DNA of 64,000 nucleotides from an uncultured Campylobacter sp. (lineage in GTDB: Bacteria > Campylobacterota > Campylobacteria > Campylobacterales > Campylobacteraceae), in the NCBI RefSeq assembly GCF_937973075.1, contig NZ_CALBWL010000061.1, positions 27,709 through 91,708 of the forward strand. Reading direction: 5' to 3'. Positions 39,738-48,568 of this stretch are shown piece after piece. Both the position numbers and the translations under genes were made by a program. The first letter of the stretch is position 1. Each line of letters begins with the position of its first letter. The notes beneath the pieces were generated by a model that saw only the letters and a list, made by a program, of their open reading frames with translations, did not search any database and was not told the DNA's origin.

Positions 39738-40787
39738 ATGCCAAAATTCCAAATTACACTGCTTTTCGATCTGGACGGCACGCTCATAGACTCCACGCCC
39801 GCGATACTGGACGGCTTTCACTACGCGTTTGCGCATTTGGGCGCCGCAGAGCCTAGCGACGAAGCGATCAAAAGGCTTATCGGCCATCCGTTAGAGGTAA
39901 TGTTTGAGCGTCTAGGTGTGACGCGCGATGTGCAGAATTTCGTGCTCGCTTATAAGCAACGATACGCGCAGATATTTTTGGATCAGACCGTTCTGTTAAG
40001 CGGTGCGTTCGAGGCGGTTCGTGCGGCGAGCGAGTTTGCAAATTTAGGCGTCGTAACCACTAAAACGTCGAAATTTTCTAAAATTTTATTGCAGCATCTG
40101 GGTATCGCGGAATTTTTCGGCACCATCGTCGGACGAGAGGATGTGAAAAAACCCAAACCAAGCGCCGAACCGATCTTAAAGGCGCTCGAAAATTTAGGAA
40201 TTTGCGGCGCGACCGCTAGCAAAAGCCCGCATGCGGCTCGCGGTAAAACTCACGACGCGACTGCCGATGAAAATACAAGCGCTACTAACAGGAGTACGAT
40301 TTTGAGCGAAATTCCGCCATCCAATCTACCGAGTATTCTTGCGCTTGATCCTGATTCTAGCAAAGTTTTCGAGCAAAATTTAAGCAGTATTGCGAGTAAA
40401 AATTCCGATACAATTTCGCTTAAAAATTTAAGCGAAGTAAAGAGCGATAGATATGAGGCTGGCAATAAGAGCCAAAAGAGCGGTGTCAGCATCGAGGGCG
40501 AGAGCGATAAAGGCGGAGCGCGCGGCGGTAAAATTTATGATGCACATGAGCTAAATTCCACTCCTTGTTATGACAAAATTTGCAGTGACGAAATCCTGCC
40601 TTCTGTTGGCCAAAATATCTTTATGATCGGTGATACGTCGCTTGACGCCATCTCGGCAAAGTCGGCAGCGGTGCGAAGCATCGGCGTGAGCTGCGGCTAC
40701 GGCAGCGCCTCGGAGCTACGGGCGCACTTCGAGTTCGTATGCGCGGACGCAAAAGAGGCGGTTGAGTTGATACGCGAAATTTCGTAG
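39738..40787 (+). CDS. HAD-superfamily phosphatase (Gph-like) with large internal insertion
   Basis: 349 residues. HAD motif I is FDLDGTLIDSTPAI, motif II is GVVTTKTSKF, and the Lys motif is VGREDVKKPKPSAEPILKAL; motif IV appears only at about residue 295 (IFMIGDTSLDAISAKSAAVRSIGVSCGYGS). Between them residues about 155-290 are a Ser/Asn-rich insertion (SNLPSILALDPDSSKVFEQNLSSIASKN...), which makes the protein over 100 residues longer than usual phosphoglycolate-phosphatase-type proteins. The catalytic core appears complete, so it could be active if the insertion loops out. Its position after cadF matches C. jejuni. Confidence 0.85.
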   Translation: MPKFQITLLFDLDGTLIDSTPAILDGFHYAFAHLGAAEPSDEAIKRLIGHPLEVMFERLGVTRDVQNFVLAYKQRYAQIFLDQTVLLSGAFEAVRAASEFANLGVVTTKTSKFSKILLQHLGIAEFFGTIVGREDVKKPKPSAEPILKALENLGICGATASKSPHAARGKTHDATADENTSATNRSTILSEIPPSNLPSILALDPDSSKVFEQNLSSIASKNSDTISLKNLSEVKSDRYEAGNKSQKSGVSIEGESDKGGARGGKIYDAHELNSTPCYDKICSDEILPSVGQNIFMIGDTSLDAISAKSAAVRSIGVSCGYGSASELRAHFEFVCADAKEAVELIREIS

Positions 40788-41775
40788 AAATTTTAAAGCG
40801 CGACGGAGCGAAATTTTACCTAGTTTTGATGCGCTATTTTTACAAATATTTAAGCGAATTCGCGCTCGAGATTTAAAATTCCAATTAATTCGCTTTTTAA
40901 ACAGCACGCGATATAAATGTCCGCGCTATTTAGCTGGAGAGCAAGACGCTTTCTAAGTGTTCAAACGATAGGCGGAGTTAAATTTCGCATATTTCTACTC
41001 TGGTCTAGCAATAGCCTGTGCTGAACTAACAATGTACGGGAATATTTCACTTTGTCCATAGTACTTGATCTGATTCGTCAATGTTCGGTATTAACGACGT
41101 ATGGGAAAATTTTGCTACCTCGAGTAATTGTGTTCTATTCACTTTCGGTTTGTATTAACACAATGTATGAGAAAATTTCACCGCAGTCAAATTTTATGTA
41201 ATTTCGCAATATCTTTTGAGCTTGTGAACGGCTTTTGCAAGAAATTTAATGCAAGCTTCGCACTCAAATTTTGGCTTTGATTCTAGTTAAACCCAACTTA
41301 ATCGCGATAAATTCTATGTTACGCTTGAGGCAAGTATTTGGTAAGACTTTTTTTGTGCGATCTTGTCGCAAGCATATTTGACGCTTATTTAGGCGCCGTA
41401 TTCGGGTTTTTCACAATTATGCTCGCTGCGAATTTTCGGTGAGATTTATAGTATTTACGGCTGTGCTCACCAGGCGAGCATTAAATGGTATATGTTTTTA
41501 AAGTAGGTTTATATGCTAAAATTTCATCCTGCGACAAATAGCTCGCAAAGGCGCAAATATAGGATAAACTAGCCAAATTTTAAAATTTAGCTCCTCGGCG
41601 AGCAGTCATATTCTTTTATCGAAGCCTATGAAAGCAGCGTTAGCTTTTGCGTTTGAATTTTATCGTTTCGGCGCAGCAGGGCTTTAAATTTGATCTAAAA
41701 TTTTACGAAATTTTAAAATTCCGCCCGCTCTTATGCTTTTTTAAAGCAAAATGCTATAAAATACCGCTTCCGCAA
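40788..41775. other. 1-kb gene-free spacer before tRNA-Gln
   Basis: No credible frame. Contains the degenerate 64-65 base repeat listed separately, RAATTY-rich stretches (especially 41575-41730), and the upstream region of the tRNA gene. Confidence 0.55.
40990..41181 (+). repeat. Three diverged tandem copies of a 64-65 base unit
   Basis: The segment AAC-A-TGTAYGGGAAWATTTCAC recurs in diverged form at 41028-41050, 41093-41115 and 41157-41181, steps of 65 and 64 bases. Flanking parts of the unit (CTGATTCGTC / CTATTCACTTTCGG before the core) also resemble each other. Non-coding. Confidence 0.5.
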
Positions 41776-41849
41776 TGGGCTATCGTCTAATGGCAGGACA
41801 ACAAACTCTGGATTTGTGAATATAGGTTCGACCCCTATTAGCCCATCCA
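41776..41849 (+). tRNA. tRNA-Gln (anticodon CTG)
   Basis: Acceptor TGGGCTA pairs with TAGCCCA, then T and encoded CCA. The anticodon arm is ACAAA-CTCTGGA-TTTGT, giving anticodon CTG; the T arm is ATAGG-TTCGACC-CCTAT. 74 nucleotides in all. The TGGGCTA acceptor is usual for bacterial tRNA-Gln. Low-GC relatives typically manage with TTG alone, so a CTG isoacceptor fits the higher GC here. Confidence 0.92.
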
Positions 41850-41996
41850 CTTAAATTTTGAATCCCCTTTATCATAGTTAGTGTTTGAAATTAATTTGCG
41901 CGTTATTTTTGCAGATCGTGACAGCATTCGCCGGCTAAAGCAAATTGCGTCGAGCCATAAAATAGGCAAAATTTTAGCGAGCTAATAAGTAAGTTT

Positions 41997-42012
41997 GCCG
42001 CTTTGAAGCGGC
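41997..42012 (-). terminator. Short GC hairpin after the DUF411 gene
   Basis: GCCGC-TTTGAA-GCGGC lies four bases beyond the stop of the minus-strand gene. No T tract follows on the minus strand, so terminator function is weakly supported. Confidence 0.4.
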
Positions 42013-42015
42013 GGA

Positions 42016-42477
42016 TTATTTGATTTTTTCTTTGCCTTTGTAAGTGGCAATGCTTTGATATGAGCCGTCTTTTTTAAACGCTACCACGTCATAGACCTCG
42101 GGCTGAGAGCCTTGCTCCATACCTGGCGCTTCTAGTGGCATGCCAGGTACTGCTATGCCGATGACGTCTTTAGGCTTATTTTTTAGTAACGTGCGGATCT
42201 CACTTGCTGGCATATGCCCTTCGACTACATATCCGTCTATGATCGCGGTGTGGCAGCTAGTGAGTTCCAGCGGAAGCCCAAGCTCATTCTTCTTCTGGAT
42301 AAGCGGCTCGTCAGCCAGCGAAATCATCTCGACTTCAAAGCCATTTTGCTCCATATATTTTGCCCAGTTGTGACAACAGCCGCAGCTCTCGCCGTGATAG
42401 ACCTTGATGTGTTCGCCCGCCGCCGCATAGCTACCTAATGCCGCTAAAAGCGCACCTGCAAATAAAATTTTCTTCAT
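42016..42477 (-). CDS. DUF411 periplasmic metal-binding protein
   Basis: 153 residues with signal peptide MKKILFAGALLAALGSYAAA. DUF411 hallmarks: IKVYHGESCGCCHNWAKYMEQNGFEVE (CxCC), ELTSCHTAIIDGYVVEGHMPASEI and IAVPGMPLEAPGME (Met-rich). Members are linked to copper handling; CxCC, SCH and clustered Met fit Cu(I) binding. It stands alone on the minus strand, with no copper ATPase or regulator nearby. Substrate is inferred. Confidence 0.88.
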   Translation of the reverse strand: MKKILFAGALLAALGSYAAAGEHIKVYHGESCGCCHNWAKYMEQNGFEVEMISLADEPLIQKKNELGLPLELTSCHTAIIDGYVVEGHMPASEIRTLLKNKPKDVIGIAVPGMPLEAPGMEQGSQPEVYDVVAFKKDGSYQSIATYKGKEKIK

Positions 42478-42644
42478 ATTTTGCTCCAGTGATTAAAGGT
42501 CCTCGATTATACAATACGAATAGTAAATTTTTAAGAGTGAACCGTAGAATGTTAAGATTAGATTTGGCGAAGCATACCCGCTCGTAAGCCGAAATTTTAA
42601 GAAATTTCAAAATTTCGGCGTCGCGGATAAAGCGGATAAATTGG

Positions 42645-43073
42645 TTATAGGCACTGAGACAGTGCTGATTTGATAGCGGATTTTGATACGTAGCCTTCCG
42701 AGTCGCTGGTAAGTGATACGTCGCAGCCCGGCTTATAGTTTTTCCAGGTGTAGATATTACCATTGTCTTCGGTTGTTTTGATGGAGTCTGGCTGTTTATT
42801 CCACGCAGAAATTACTTGATTGATGTGAAATGCATCGCTGCGATCTTTCGGCGCATTAGTCATACCTGTGCTATCGGGTAAGGTCGTTTCGACCATATCA
42901 GTGGTGCCTGCGGTGGAGACCTCTTGGACTTTATCATTTACGCCGCCGATATTTGTTTTGCTGCTTTGGGATTTTGTTTGATTGCGTACTCCGCTTGGTT
43001 CGTTGGATATATTCCAGTTGGAACAACCGATAAAAAATACCGCTGCTATGAGCGCAGCTATTAAATTTCTCAT
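42645..43073 (-). CDS. Lipoprotein of unknown function
   Basis: 142 residues from ATG 43073, with GAAGGAG upstream; an in-frame start 15 bases further upstream is less likely. The signal peptide MRNLIAALIAAVFFIGC has a lipobox (FFIGC). A Ser/Thr/Asn-rich linker follows, then a C-terminal domain with two cysteines (YKPGCDVSLTSDSEGYVSKSAIKSALSQCL) that may form a disulfide. No family recognised. It and the DUF411 gene form a minus-strand island in a plus-strand region, which may reflect insertion. Confidence 0.75.
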   Translation of the reverse strand: MRNLIAALIAAVFFIGCSNWNISNEPSGVRNQTKSQSSKTNIGGVNDKVQEVSTAGTTDMVETTLPDSTGMTNAPKDRSDAFHINQVISAWNKQPDSIKTTEDNGNIYTWKNYKPGCDVSLTSDSEGYVSKSAIKSALSQCL

Positions 43074-43292
43074 AAAATTCTCCTTCAAAAATTTCGTTGC
43101 GATAGTAGCACATTTATCTTTAGTTTAAAATAAATCCGAGCCCTTGAAATTTGAAATTTCGTAGGAATTTTGCGAGGCGTTTCAGTAGGAATTTATAAAA
43201 TTTCGGATAATATTCAAAGTTTCATACCAAACGGGCTTTTAAATTTTGCACGGCAAATGCCTTTTTGGCTACCAAATTTTAAAGGATTTTTG

Positions 43293-43601
43293 ATGTATGC
43301 TATCATCAAACACGGCGGCAAGCAGTATAAGGTCGAAGAGGGTAACTACCTAAATTTAGACCATTTTAATGCTGAGCCGAAAGCAAAGCTCGAGCTTAGC
43401 GAAGTTTTAGCGCTAAACGACGGCGAGTTAAAGGTAGGAGCACCGTTCGTAAAGGGTGCCAAGGTGGTTTTGGAGGTCGTTTGCGAAGGCAAGGATAAAA
43501 AAGTCGTTATCTTCAAAAAACGCAGACGTAAAGATTCAAAAGTAAAACGCGGCTTCAGACGTCAATACACCCGCGTCAAAGTTGTTTCGATTAACGCATA
43601 A
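43293..43601 (+). CDS. rplU: 50S ribosomal protein L21
   Basis: 102 residues starting [20 protein letters not shown] at ATG 43293, with AAAGGA upstream; the frame is open further 5' but that part is not L21. The tail [31 protein letters not shown] is typical. Paired with rpmA. Confidence 0.97.
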   Translation: MYAIIKHGGKQYKVEEGNYLNLDHFNAEPKAKLELSEVLALNDGELKVGAPFVKGAKVVLEVVCEGKDKKVVIFKKRRRKDSKVKRGFRRQYTRVKVVSINA

Positions 43602-43611
43602 AGGATAGGAA

Positions 43612-43869
43612 ATGGCACACAAAAAAGGTCAGGGCTCAACCCAAAATAATAGAGATAGTATCGGGCGTCGCTTGGGCGTCAAAAAATTCGGCGGCGAGTT
43701 CGTTCGCGCGGGCAACATCATCATCCGCCAGCGCGGCACTGCGACGCACCCGGGCTGCAACGTAGGCATGGGTAGCGATCACACGATTTTCGCGCTGATC
43801 GACGGCGTCGTAAAATTTGAGCGAAAAGATAAAAACCGCAAAAAAGTATCGGTTTATCCAGCCGCGTAA
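43612..43869 (+). CDS. rpmA: 50S ribosomal protein L27
   Basis: 85 residues: [49 protein letters not shown]27 reaches toward the peptidyl transferase centre. The N terminus starts directly with AHKKG, without the cleavable extension found in Firmicutes. A terminator follows. Confidence 0.98.
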   Translation: MAHKKGQGSTQNNRDSIGRRLGVKKFGGEFVRAGNIIIRQRGTATHPGCNVGMGSDHTIFALIDGVVKFERKDKNRKKVSVYPAA

Positions 43870-43886
43870 TTACCGCTAAAATCTTC

Positions 43887-43907
43887 GGGGGCGCAAGCCC
43901 CTCTTTT
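43887..43907 (+). terminator. Intrinsic terminator after rpmA
   Basis: Stem GGGGC/GCCCC with GCAA tetraloop followed by TCTTTT, 18 bases after the rpmA stop. Confidence 0.8.
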
Positions 43908-43948
43908 AAAATTTCATCCGTTTAAAAATTATCTTCAACTCATTTGGC

Positions 43949-43954
43949 TATAAT
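43949..43954 (+). promoter_or_regulatory. -10 element (TATAAT) of obgE promoter
   Basis: GGCTATAATTGCC gives a perfect TATAAT 26 bases before the obgE ATG. AAGGA lies just before the start codon. Confidence 0.7.
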
Positions 43955-43979
43955 TGCCGTTTTAAATTTAAGGATAGTT

Positions 43980-45035
43980 ATGTTCATAGACAGCGTAAAA
44001 TTTAGCGTCAAATCAGGGGACGGCGGCGCGGGCTGCGTCAGCTTCCGCCGCGAAAAATTCGTCATCTTAGGCGGTCCCGACGGCGGCGACGGCGGCGACG
44101 GCGGCGACGTGTATTTTAGGGTTGATAAAAATTCCCACACCCTCTCATCCTACAAGGGCAAGCGGGAGTTTAAAGCGCAAAACGGCGCGCCCGGCGAGGG
44201 TCGCAAAAAGACCGGCAAAAGCGGCGAGGATCTCTATCTCATCGTCCCTCCCGGCACCAGCATTTACGACGAGGATAGCGGCGAGCTGGTGCTTGATATG
44301 CTAAATGATGGCGAGACGAGGCTTTTTTTGCAAGGTGGCAAAGGCGGGCTTGGCAACGTGCACTTTAAAAGCTCGATCAACCAAGCCCCCGAATACGCGC
44401 AAAAAGGCCTAGAGGGGCAGACGCGCGAGGTGCGCTTGGAGCTAAAGCTCATCGCAGACGTTGGGCTCGTGGGCTTTCCAAACGTCGGCAAAAGCACGCT
44501 CATATCCACCGTCTCAAACGCCAAACCTCAGATTGCTAACTACGAGTTTACCACGCTCACGCCAAAGCTCGGCCTCGTCGAGGTGGACGAATACAGCGGC
44601 TTTGTTATGGCCGATATCCCGGGCATCATCGAGGGCGCAAGCGAAGGGCGTGGGCTTGGCGTGCAGTTTTTAAAACACGTCGAGCGCACTAAAATTTTGC
44701 TTTTTATGCTCGATCTTGCGAACTACCGCAGCCTTGAGGAGCAGTTTGACGCGCTGAGGGCCGAGACGGCGAAATTTTCCGGAGAGCTTGTAAAAAAAGA
44801 TTACGCGATCGCTCTAACTCGCGCGGACGCGGCCGAAAATTTGCAGGAAAAATTTGACGCGTTTTTGTCGCATTTGGGGCTTGTAGTCACGGCGGGCGAG
44901 ATGAAATTTAAACAAGATATTTATGAATTTGACGCCGCTAAGCCGTTTTTCGTGATGCCGATATCTTCGGCTACGGGACAAAATATAAACGAGCTAAAAT
45001 TTAACCTGCTTGAGCTACTTAAAAAGGAGCTGTAG
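43980..45035 (+). CDS. obgE: GTPase ObgE/CgtA
   Basis: 351 residues from ATG 43980 ([27 protein letters not shown]). The Obg fold is glycine-rich ([42 protein letters not shown]). The G domain has G1 [12 protein letters not shown]3 [16 protein letters not shown] and G4 ALTRAD, where the usual NKxD is TRAD. It assists 50S assembly and the stress response. An upstream in-frame ATG at 43944 lies across the promoter and is rejected. Confidence 0.96.
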   Translation: MFIDSVKFSVKSGDGGAGCVSFRREKFVILGGPDGGDGGDGGDVYFRVDKNSHTLSSYKGKREFKAQNGAPGEGRKKTGKSGEDLYLIVPPGTSIYDEDSGELVLDMLNDGETRLFLQGGKGGLGNVHFKSSINQAPEYAQKGLEGQTREVRLELKLIADVGLVGFPNVGKSTLISTVSNAKPQIANYEFTTLTPKLGLVEVDEYSGFVMADIPGIIEGASEGRGLGVQFLKHVERTKILLFMLDLANYRSLEEQFDALRAETAKFSGELVKKDYAIALTRADAAENLQEKFDAFLSHLGLVVTAGEMKFKQDIYEFDAAKPFFVMPISSATGQNINELKFNLLELLKKEL

Positions 45036-45161
45036 GTTGCGCTAAAGCCGCGCCGCATAGGGCTTTTGCGAACGCGGGCCTTAAGCGCGCCCGAATATGT
45101 GGGTAAATTTTATGTTTATCGCTCGCAAACGTCGCAAAAAGATAAAATTTAAGAAGGCGAA

Positions 45162-45503
45162 ATGAATAAAATTTTTATCCTAGTATTTTTATGCTTCGGC
45201 GCATACGGTTGCGATCCCGCCGATCCGGTGTCGAATTTTATGGACTTTAACGACAAGGATCGCGACGGCGCGCTGAGCTTGCAAGAGTGGATGGCGAGCG
45301 AGGTGCCGTCTGGGCTGAGAGTAGAGCTAAATCTGCGCTCAGGCTCGGAATTTAAGAGCTTAGACGCTAATCGCGACGGCAAGATTAGCCTAGATGAGCT
45401 GGGAGCGAAACCGTCTGCAAAGATTTATTGGTCCGAAGATCCGTGTGCTTTTTGGCCTTGGTCGGACGGATCCGAGGATAAAAATCAATCCGCCGTCAAA
45501 TAA
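45162..45503 (+). CDS. EF-hand calcium-binding lipoprotein
   Basis: 113 residues. The signal peptide MNKIFILVFLCFGAYGC has a lipobox-like end (GAYGC). Two EF-hand loops follow: DFNDKDRDGALSLQEW (about residues 29-44) and DANRDGKISLDE (about 67-78). The C terminus has a Trp-rich stretch (WSEDPCAFWPWSDG). In C. jejuni proB occupies the place between obgE and fmt; here this gene does. A calcium-sensing or structural envelope role is inferred. AAGGCG is a weak RBS. Confidence 0.82.
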   Translation: MNKIFILVFLCFGAYGCDPADPVSNFMDFNDKDRDGALSLQEWMASEVPSGLRVELNLRSGSEFKSLDANRDGKISLDELGAKPSAKIYWSEDPCAFWPWSDGSEDKNQSAVK

Positions 45504-45691
45504 ACGCGAAAAACGGCAATAATGCGGCCTTTTGCACGGGGTTTGGTTTGTGCGACGCGTATAAATTTTACTTCGTGCGAGCAGATGCGGACCGGGTTTG
45601 CTTCGCGATCTGCGTAAAATTTGCTTCGCTTGTGCGGTCGGCGCCCGCATTATTGCTCGCGTCGTGATTTGGCTAAATTTAAAGGAAAAGA

Positions 45692-46612
45692 ATGAATATA
45701 GTTTTTATGGGAACGCCCGAGTATGCGGCTAAAATTTTACGCGCGCTTGCGGAGGCGAAATTTGAGATCGCGGCCGTCTTTACGCAGCCTGATAAGCCCG
45801 TCGGCAGGAAGCAAATTTTAACTCCGAGCGAGGTTAAAGTTTACGCGCAGCAGTATCTGCCTGCCGTGCCGATCTTTCAGCCCGCGACACTCAAAGACGA
45901 GGCGGTCGCAGCGCAGATAAAAGAGCTAAAGCCTGATTTTATCGTGGTTGCCGCATACGGTAAAATTTTGCCGCAAAGCGTGCTTGATATCGCACCTTGC
46001 ATAAATCTGCACGCTTCGATCCTGCCTAAATACCGCGGCGCAAGCCCGATCCAAAGCGCGATCTTGGCGGGCGAAAAGCAGACGGGTGTGACGGCGATGT
46101 TGATGGATGCGGGGCTTGACACGGGCGATATGCTTGATTTTGCTTACACACCTTGCGAGGATAAAATGGCGGCGCAGCTGTTTAGTGAACTGGGCGATCT
46201 AGCGGGCGAGCTGATCGTGCGAGTGTTGCGAAATTTTTCGAATTTAACGCCGCTTAAGCAAGAGGGCGCGCAGGCTACGCACTGCAAAAAAATAAGCAAA
46301 TCAGACGGGCTTTTTAGCTTTGAGGAAAGCGCACGCCAAATTTATAACAAATTTCGTGCGCTAACGCCCTGGCCGGGGATTTATCTAGCTAGCGGGTTAA
46401 AAATTTTAGAACTAGAGCTTTTGCGCGAATCTCGCGGGCGTAAATTTGAACGCGCGAGCGAAATTCTGTGCGTTGATAAGCTCGGCTTTTGCGTTTCTTG
46501 CGGCGAGGGCGCGGTTAAGATCATAAAGGTGCAAGAGCCAGGCAAAAAGCCCGTGGACGCTAGCGCGTATCTAAACGGCAAGCGGCTAAAGATCGGTGAT
46601 CTGCTATGCTAA
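45692..46612 (+). CDS. fmt: Methionyl-tRNA formyltransferase
   Basis: 306 residues. It formylates initiator Met-tRNA. Family marks: IVFMGTPEYAAKILRAL, FTQPDKPVGRKQILTPSEVK, VVAAYGKILPQSVLDI, NLHASILPKYRGASPIQSAILAGEKQTGVTAMLMDAGLDTGDML and the C-terminal RNA-binding OB-like domain (ALTPWPGIYL...GKRLKIGDLL). AAGGAAAAG precedes the ATG. A RAATTY array lies between this gene and birA. Confidence 0.96.
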   Translation: MNIVFMGTPEYAAKILRALAEAKFEIAAVFTQPDKPVGRKQILTPSEVKVYAQQYLPAVPIFQPATLKDEAVAAQIKELKPDFIVVAAYGKILPQSVLDIAPCINLHASILPKYRGASPIQSAILAGEKQTGVTAMLMDAGLDTGDMLDFAYTPCEDKMAAQLFSELGDLAGELIVRVLRNFSNLTPLKQEGAQATHCKKISKSDGLFSFEESARQIYNKFRALTPWPGIYLASGLKILELELLRESRGRKFERASEILCVDKLGFCVSCGEGAVKIIKVQEPGKKPVDASAYLNGKRLKIGDLLC

Positions 46613-47144
46613 GCGGGATTTTAAATTCTCGCGTTTTGTGCCGCGCTTATGATGCTACGCGGAAATTTTATTTGCGCCGCACTTTTGGGATCGCGGCGAA
46701 ATTCTGCCTTGGGTATCGCCGCAATCGTGAAGTAAAATTTTACTGTGCGGAATTTCGAAGCGAAGCTCCAAAATCAAGGCTTTATAAAATTTTAAAACCT
46801 CGCTTCTATGCTCTAAAATTTTACGCTCACAGGAGCTTGAAATTTCGCCGCCGCAGTTGCGGACTTTACAGCGCTATACCGAACACGCACAGTTTAAAAT
46901 TCTATGATCGTGCCGCAGAATTTTTGCGAGACAGGGCTTTAAAATTTTATCGAAATGCCGCTGGGAAAATCCGCGTTACCGAAAAATTTAGCAAGAGCGT
47001 AAAATTTCATCGCACAAAATTTCACTATGTCGTAAAATTTAATCATGCTAAATTTTATCTTGTCGCAAAATTCTATCGCTACGCGGAATTTAAACGCTTG
47101 CAATATTTCAAGGCGAGCCCTTCGTCTTACGCAAGGAGCGGGTT
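46613..47144 (+). repeat. Dense array of RAATTY words between fmt and birA
   Basis: I count eighteen RAATTY matches from 46622 to 47091. From 46984 on, eight lie at steps of 18, 15, 18, 15, 18, 18 and 18 bases. Because steps are multiples of three, one frame (46606-47154) remains open. It reads as Lys-Phe-Tyr repeats (VKFY, ALKFY, AKFY) with no domain or credible start beyond an ATG overlapping the fmt stop. I treat it as non-coding repeat DNA, though a translated repeat peptide cannot be excluded. Confidence 0.6.
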
Positions 47145-47780
47145 TTGCAAGTAGAATTTGTAGAGCAAATACCCTCCACGCAGGAGTTTTTGGTGGGCGC
47201 CGTGCGCGAAGGCAGGATAACGCCGCCCTTTGCGATCGCCGCAAATCGCCAAAGCGCCGGTATCGGCTCGCGCGGCAATGATTGGGAGGGCGCGAGCGGC
47301 AACCTCGCATTTTCGTTCTGTGTCGCGCAGAGCGATCTGCCTGCAGATGTGCCGCCTCAGTCGGCGAGCATATATTTTGCGATGATTATGCAGGAGCTTC
47401 TCGCATCGCTCGGTTCGCGGCTTTGGCTGAAATGGCCCAACGATTTTTATGTAGATGGGCGCAAAATCGGCGGAGCGATGACGAATAAGATCAAAAATAC
47501 CCTCGTCTGCGGCATCGGCATGAACCTACTCGGTGCGCCCGAATATGCGGGAATTTTAGATATAAAAATCAGCGCAAAAGACGCTATAGAGGGCTTTTTT
47601 GCGCTATATGAAAATAAAATCTCGTGGAAGCAAATTTTTAGAAATTTTTCGTTACAATTCCAAAAATCGCAAAAATTTAGCGTTCATCTAGGCGGTGAAA
47701 AAATTTCGCTTGCGCAGGCTAAACTTTGCGAAGACGGATCGATCATAATAAACGAAGAAAGGGTTTATGCTTTAAGATGA
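47145..47780 (+). CDS. birA: Biotin-[acetyl-CoA-carboxylase] ligase
   Basis: 211 residues from a TTG start giving MQVEFVEQIPSTQEFL. It activates biotin and attaches it to the carboxylase carrier. Motifs: ANRQSAGIGSRGNDWEGASGNLAFSF (biotin/ATP loop), LWLKWPNDFYVDGRKIGGAM and CGIGMNLLGAP. No N-terminal DNA-binding domain, so it is not a BirA-type repressor. The stop overlaps parA (ATGA). Confidence 0.93.
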   Translation: MQVEFVEQIPSTQEFLVGAVREGRITPPFAIAANRQSAGIGSRGNDWEGASGNLAFSFCVAQSDLPADVPPQSASIYFAMIMQELLASLGSRLWLKWPNDFYVDGRKIGGAMTNKIKNTLVCGIGMNLLGAPEYAGILDIKISAKDAIEGFFALYENKISWKQIFRNFSLQFQKSQKFSVHLGGEKISLAQAKLCEDGSIIINEERVYALR

Positions 47781-48568
47781 GTGAAGTAATTACGATTGCC
47801 AATCAAAAAGGCGGCGTCGGAAAGACGACCACGGCGGTCAATCTCGCTGCGTCGCTAGCGATAAAGAAAAAGCGGGTTCTACTGATTGACGTAGACCCTC
47901 AGGCGAACGCTACAACCGGGCTTGGCTTTAACCGCAGCGACTTTGAATTTAACATTTATCACGTCCTAACAGGGCGTAAGAGCATGTCCGAAGTGATCCA
48001 AAAGACCGAACTTGAGTTTATGGATTTAGTGCCGTCAAACATCGGACTTGTAGGTATCGAGCGCGAAGTAAGCGAAGAGAAAGACTTCAAACTAATGCTA
48101 AAAAATAAAATTTCCGAGGTTAAGGACAGATACGATTTCATCATCATCGATTCGCCGCCGACGCTGGGTAGCATTACTGTAAATGCCTTAGTCGCAAGCG
48201 ATAGCGTCATCATCCCGATTCAGTGTGAATTCTACGCGCTTGAAGGCGTCGCGTTGATCCTAAATACCGTAAAAGTCGTTAAGCAAACGCTCAATAAAAA
48301 TTTAAAAATTCGTGGATTTTTGCCTACGATGTATAGTTTGCAAAACAATCTCGCCAAAGAAACGGTCGCGAATTTACGCGAGTATTTCGATGATAAGCTC
48401 TTTCGTATCGGCAAGAGTGATGATCTAGTCATCATTCCGCGCAATATTAAGCTAGCCGAAAGCCCAAGCTTTGGCAAGCCGGTGGTTTTATACGATATAA
48501 AATCTGCTGGCTCCATCGCTTATCAAGACCTCGCTAAATCCATAATGGAGCAAAAATGGGCAAGGTAA
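47777..48568 (+). CDS. parA: ParA/Soj chromosome-partitioning ATPase
   Basis: 263 residues from ATG 47777. Deviant Walker A: IANQKGGVGKTTTAVNLAASLA; then LLIDVDPQANATTGLG and FIIIDSPPTLGSITVNALVASD (Walker B). The short N terminus matches chromosomal Soj rather than plasmid ParA. It acts with ParB, whose gene overlaps its 3' end, to move the chromosome origin. Confidence 0.96.
   Translation: MSEVITIANQKGGVGKTTTAVNLAASLAIKKKRVLLIDVDPQANATTGLGFNRSDFEFNIYHVLTGRKSMSEVIQKTELEFMDLVPSNIGLVGIEREVSEEKDFKLMLKNKISEVKDRYDFIIIDSPPTLGSITVNALVASDSVIIPIQCEFYALEGVALILNTVKVVKQTLNKNLKIRGFLPTMYSLQNNLAKETVANLREYFDDKLFRIGKSDDLVIIPRNIKLAESPSFGKPVVLYDIKSAGSIAYQDLAKSIMEQKWAR

Noticed and set aside
46984..47091. Possible CRISPR array because of regular spacing
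   Set aside because: Repeat core is only about six bases, steps are 15-18 bases and no cas genes are nearby.
46606..47154. 182-residue frame overlapping the fmt stop
   Set aside because: Lys-Phe-Tyr repeats follow from RAATTY words at multiples of three; no recognisable fold. Kept only as a repeat feature.
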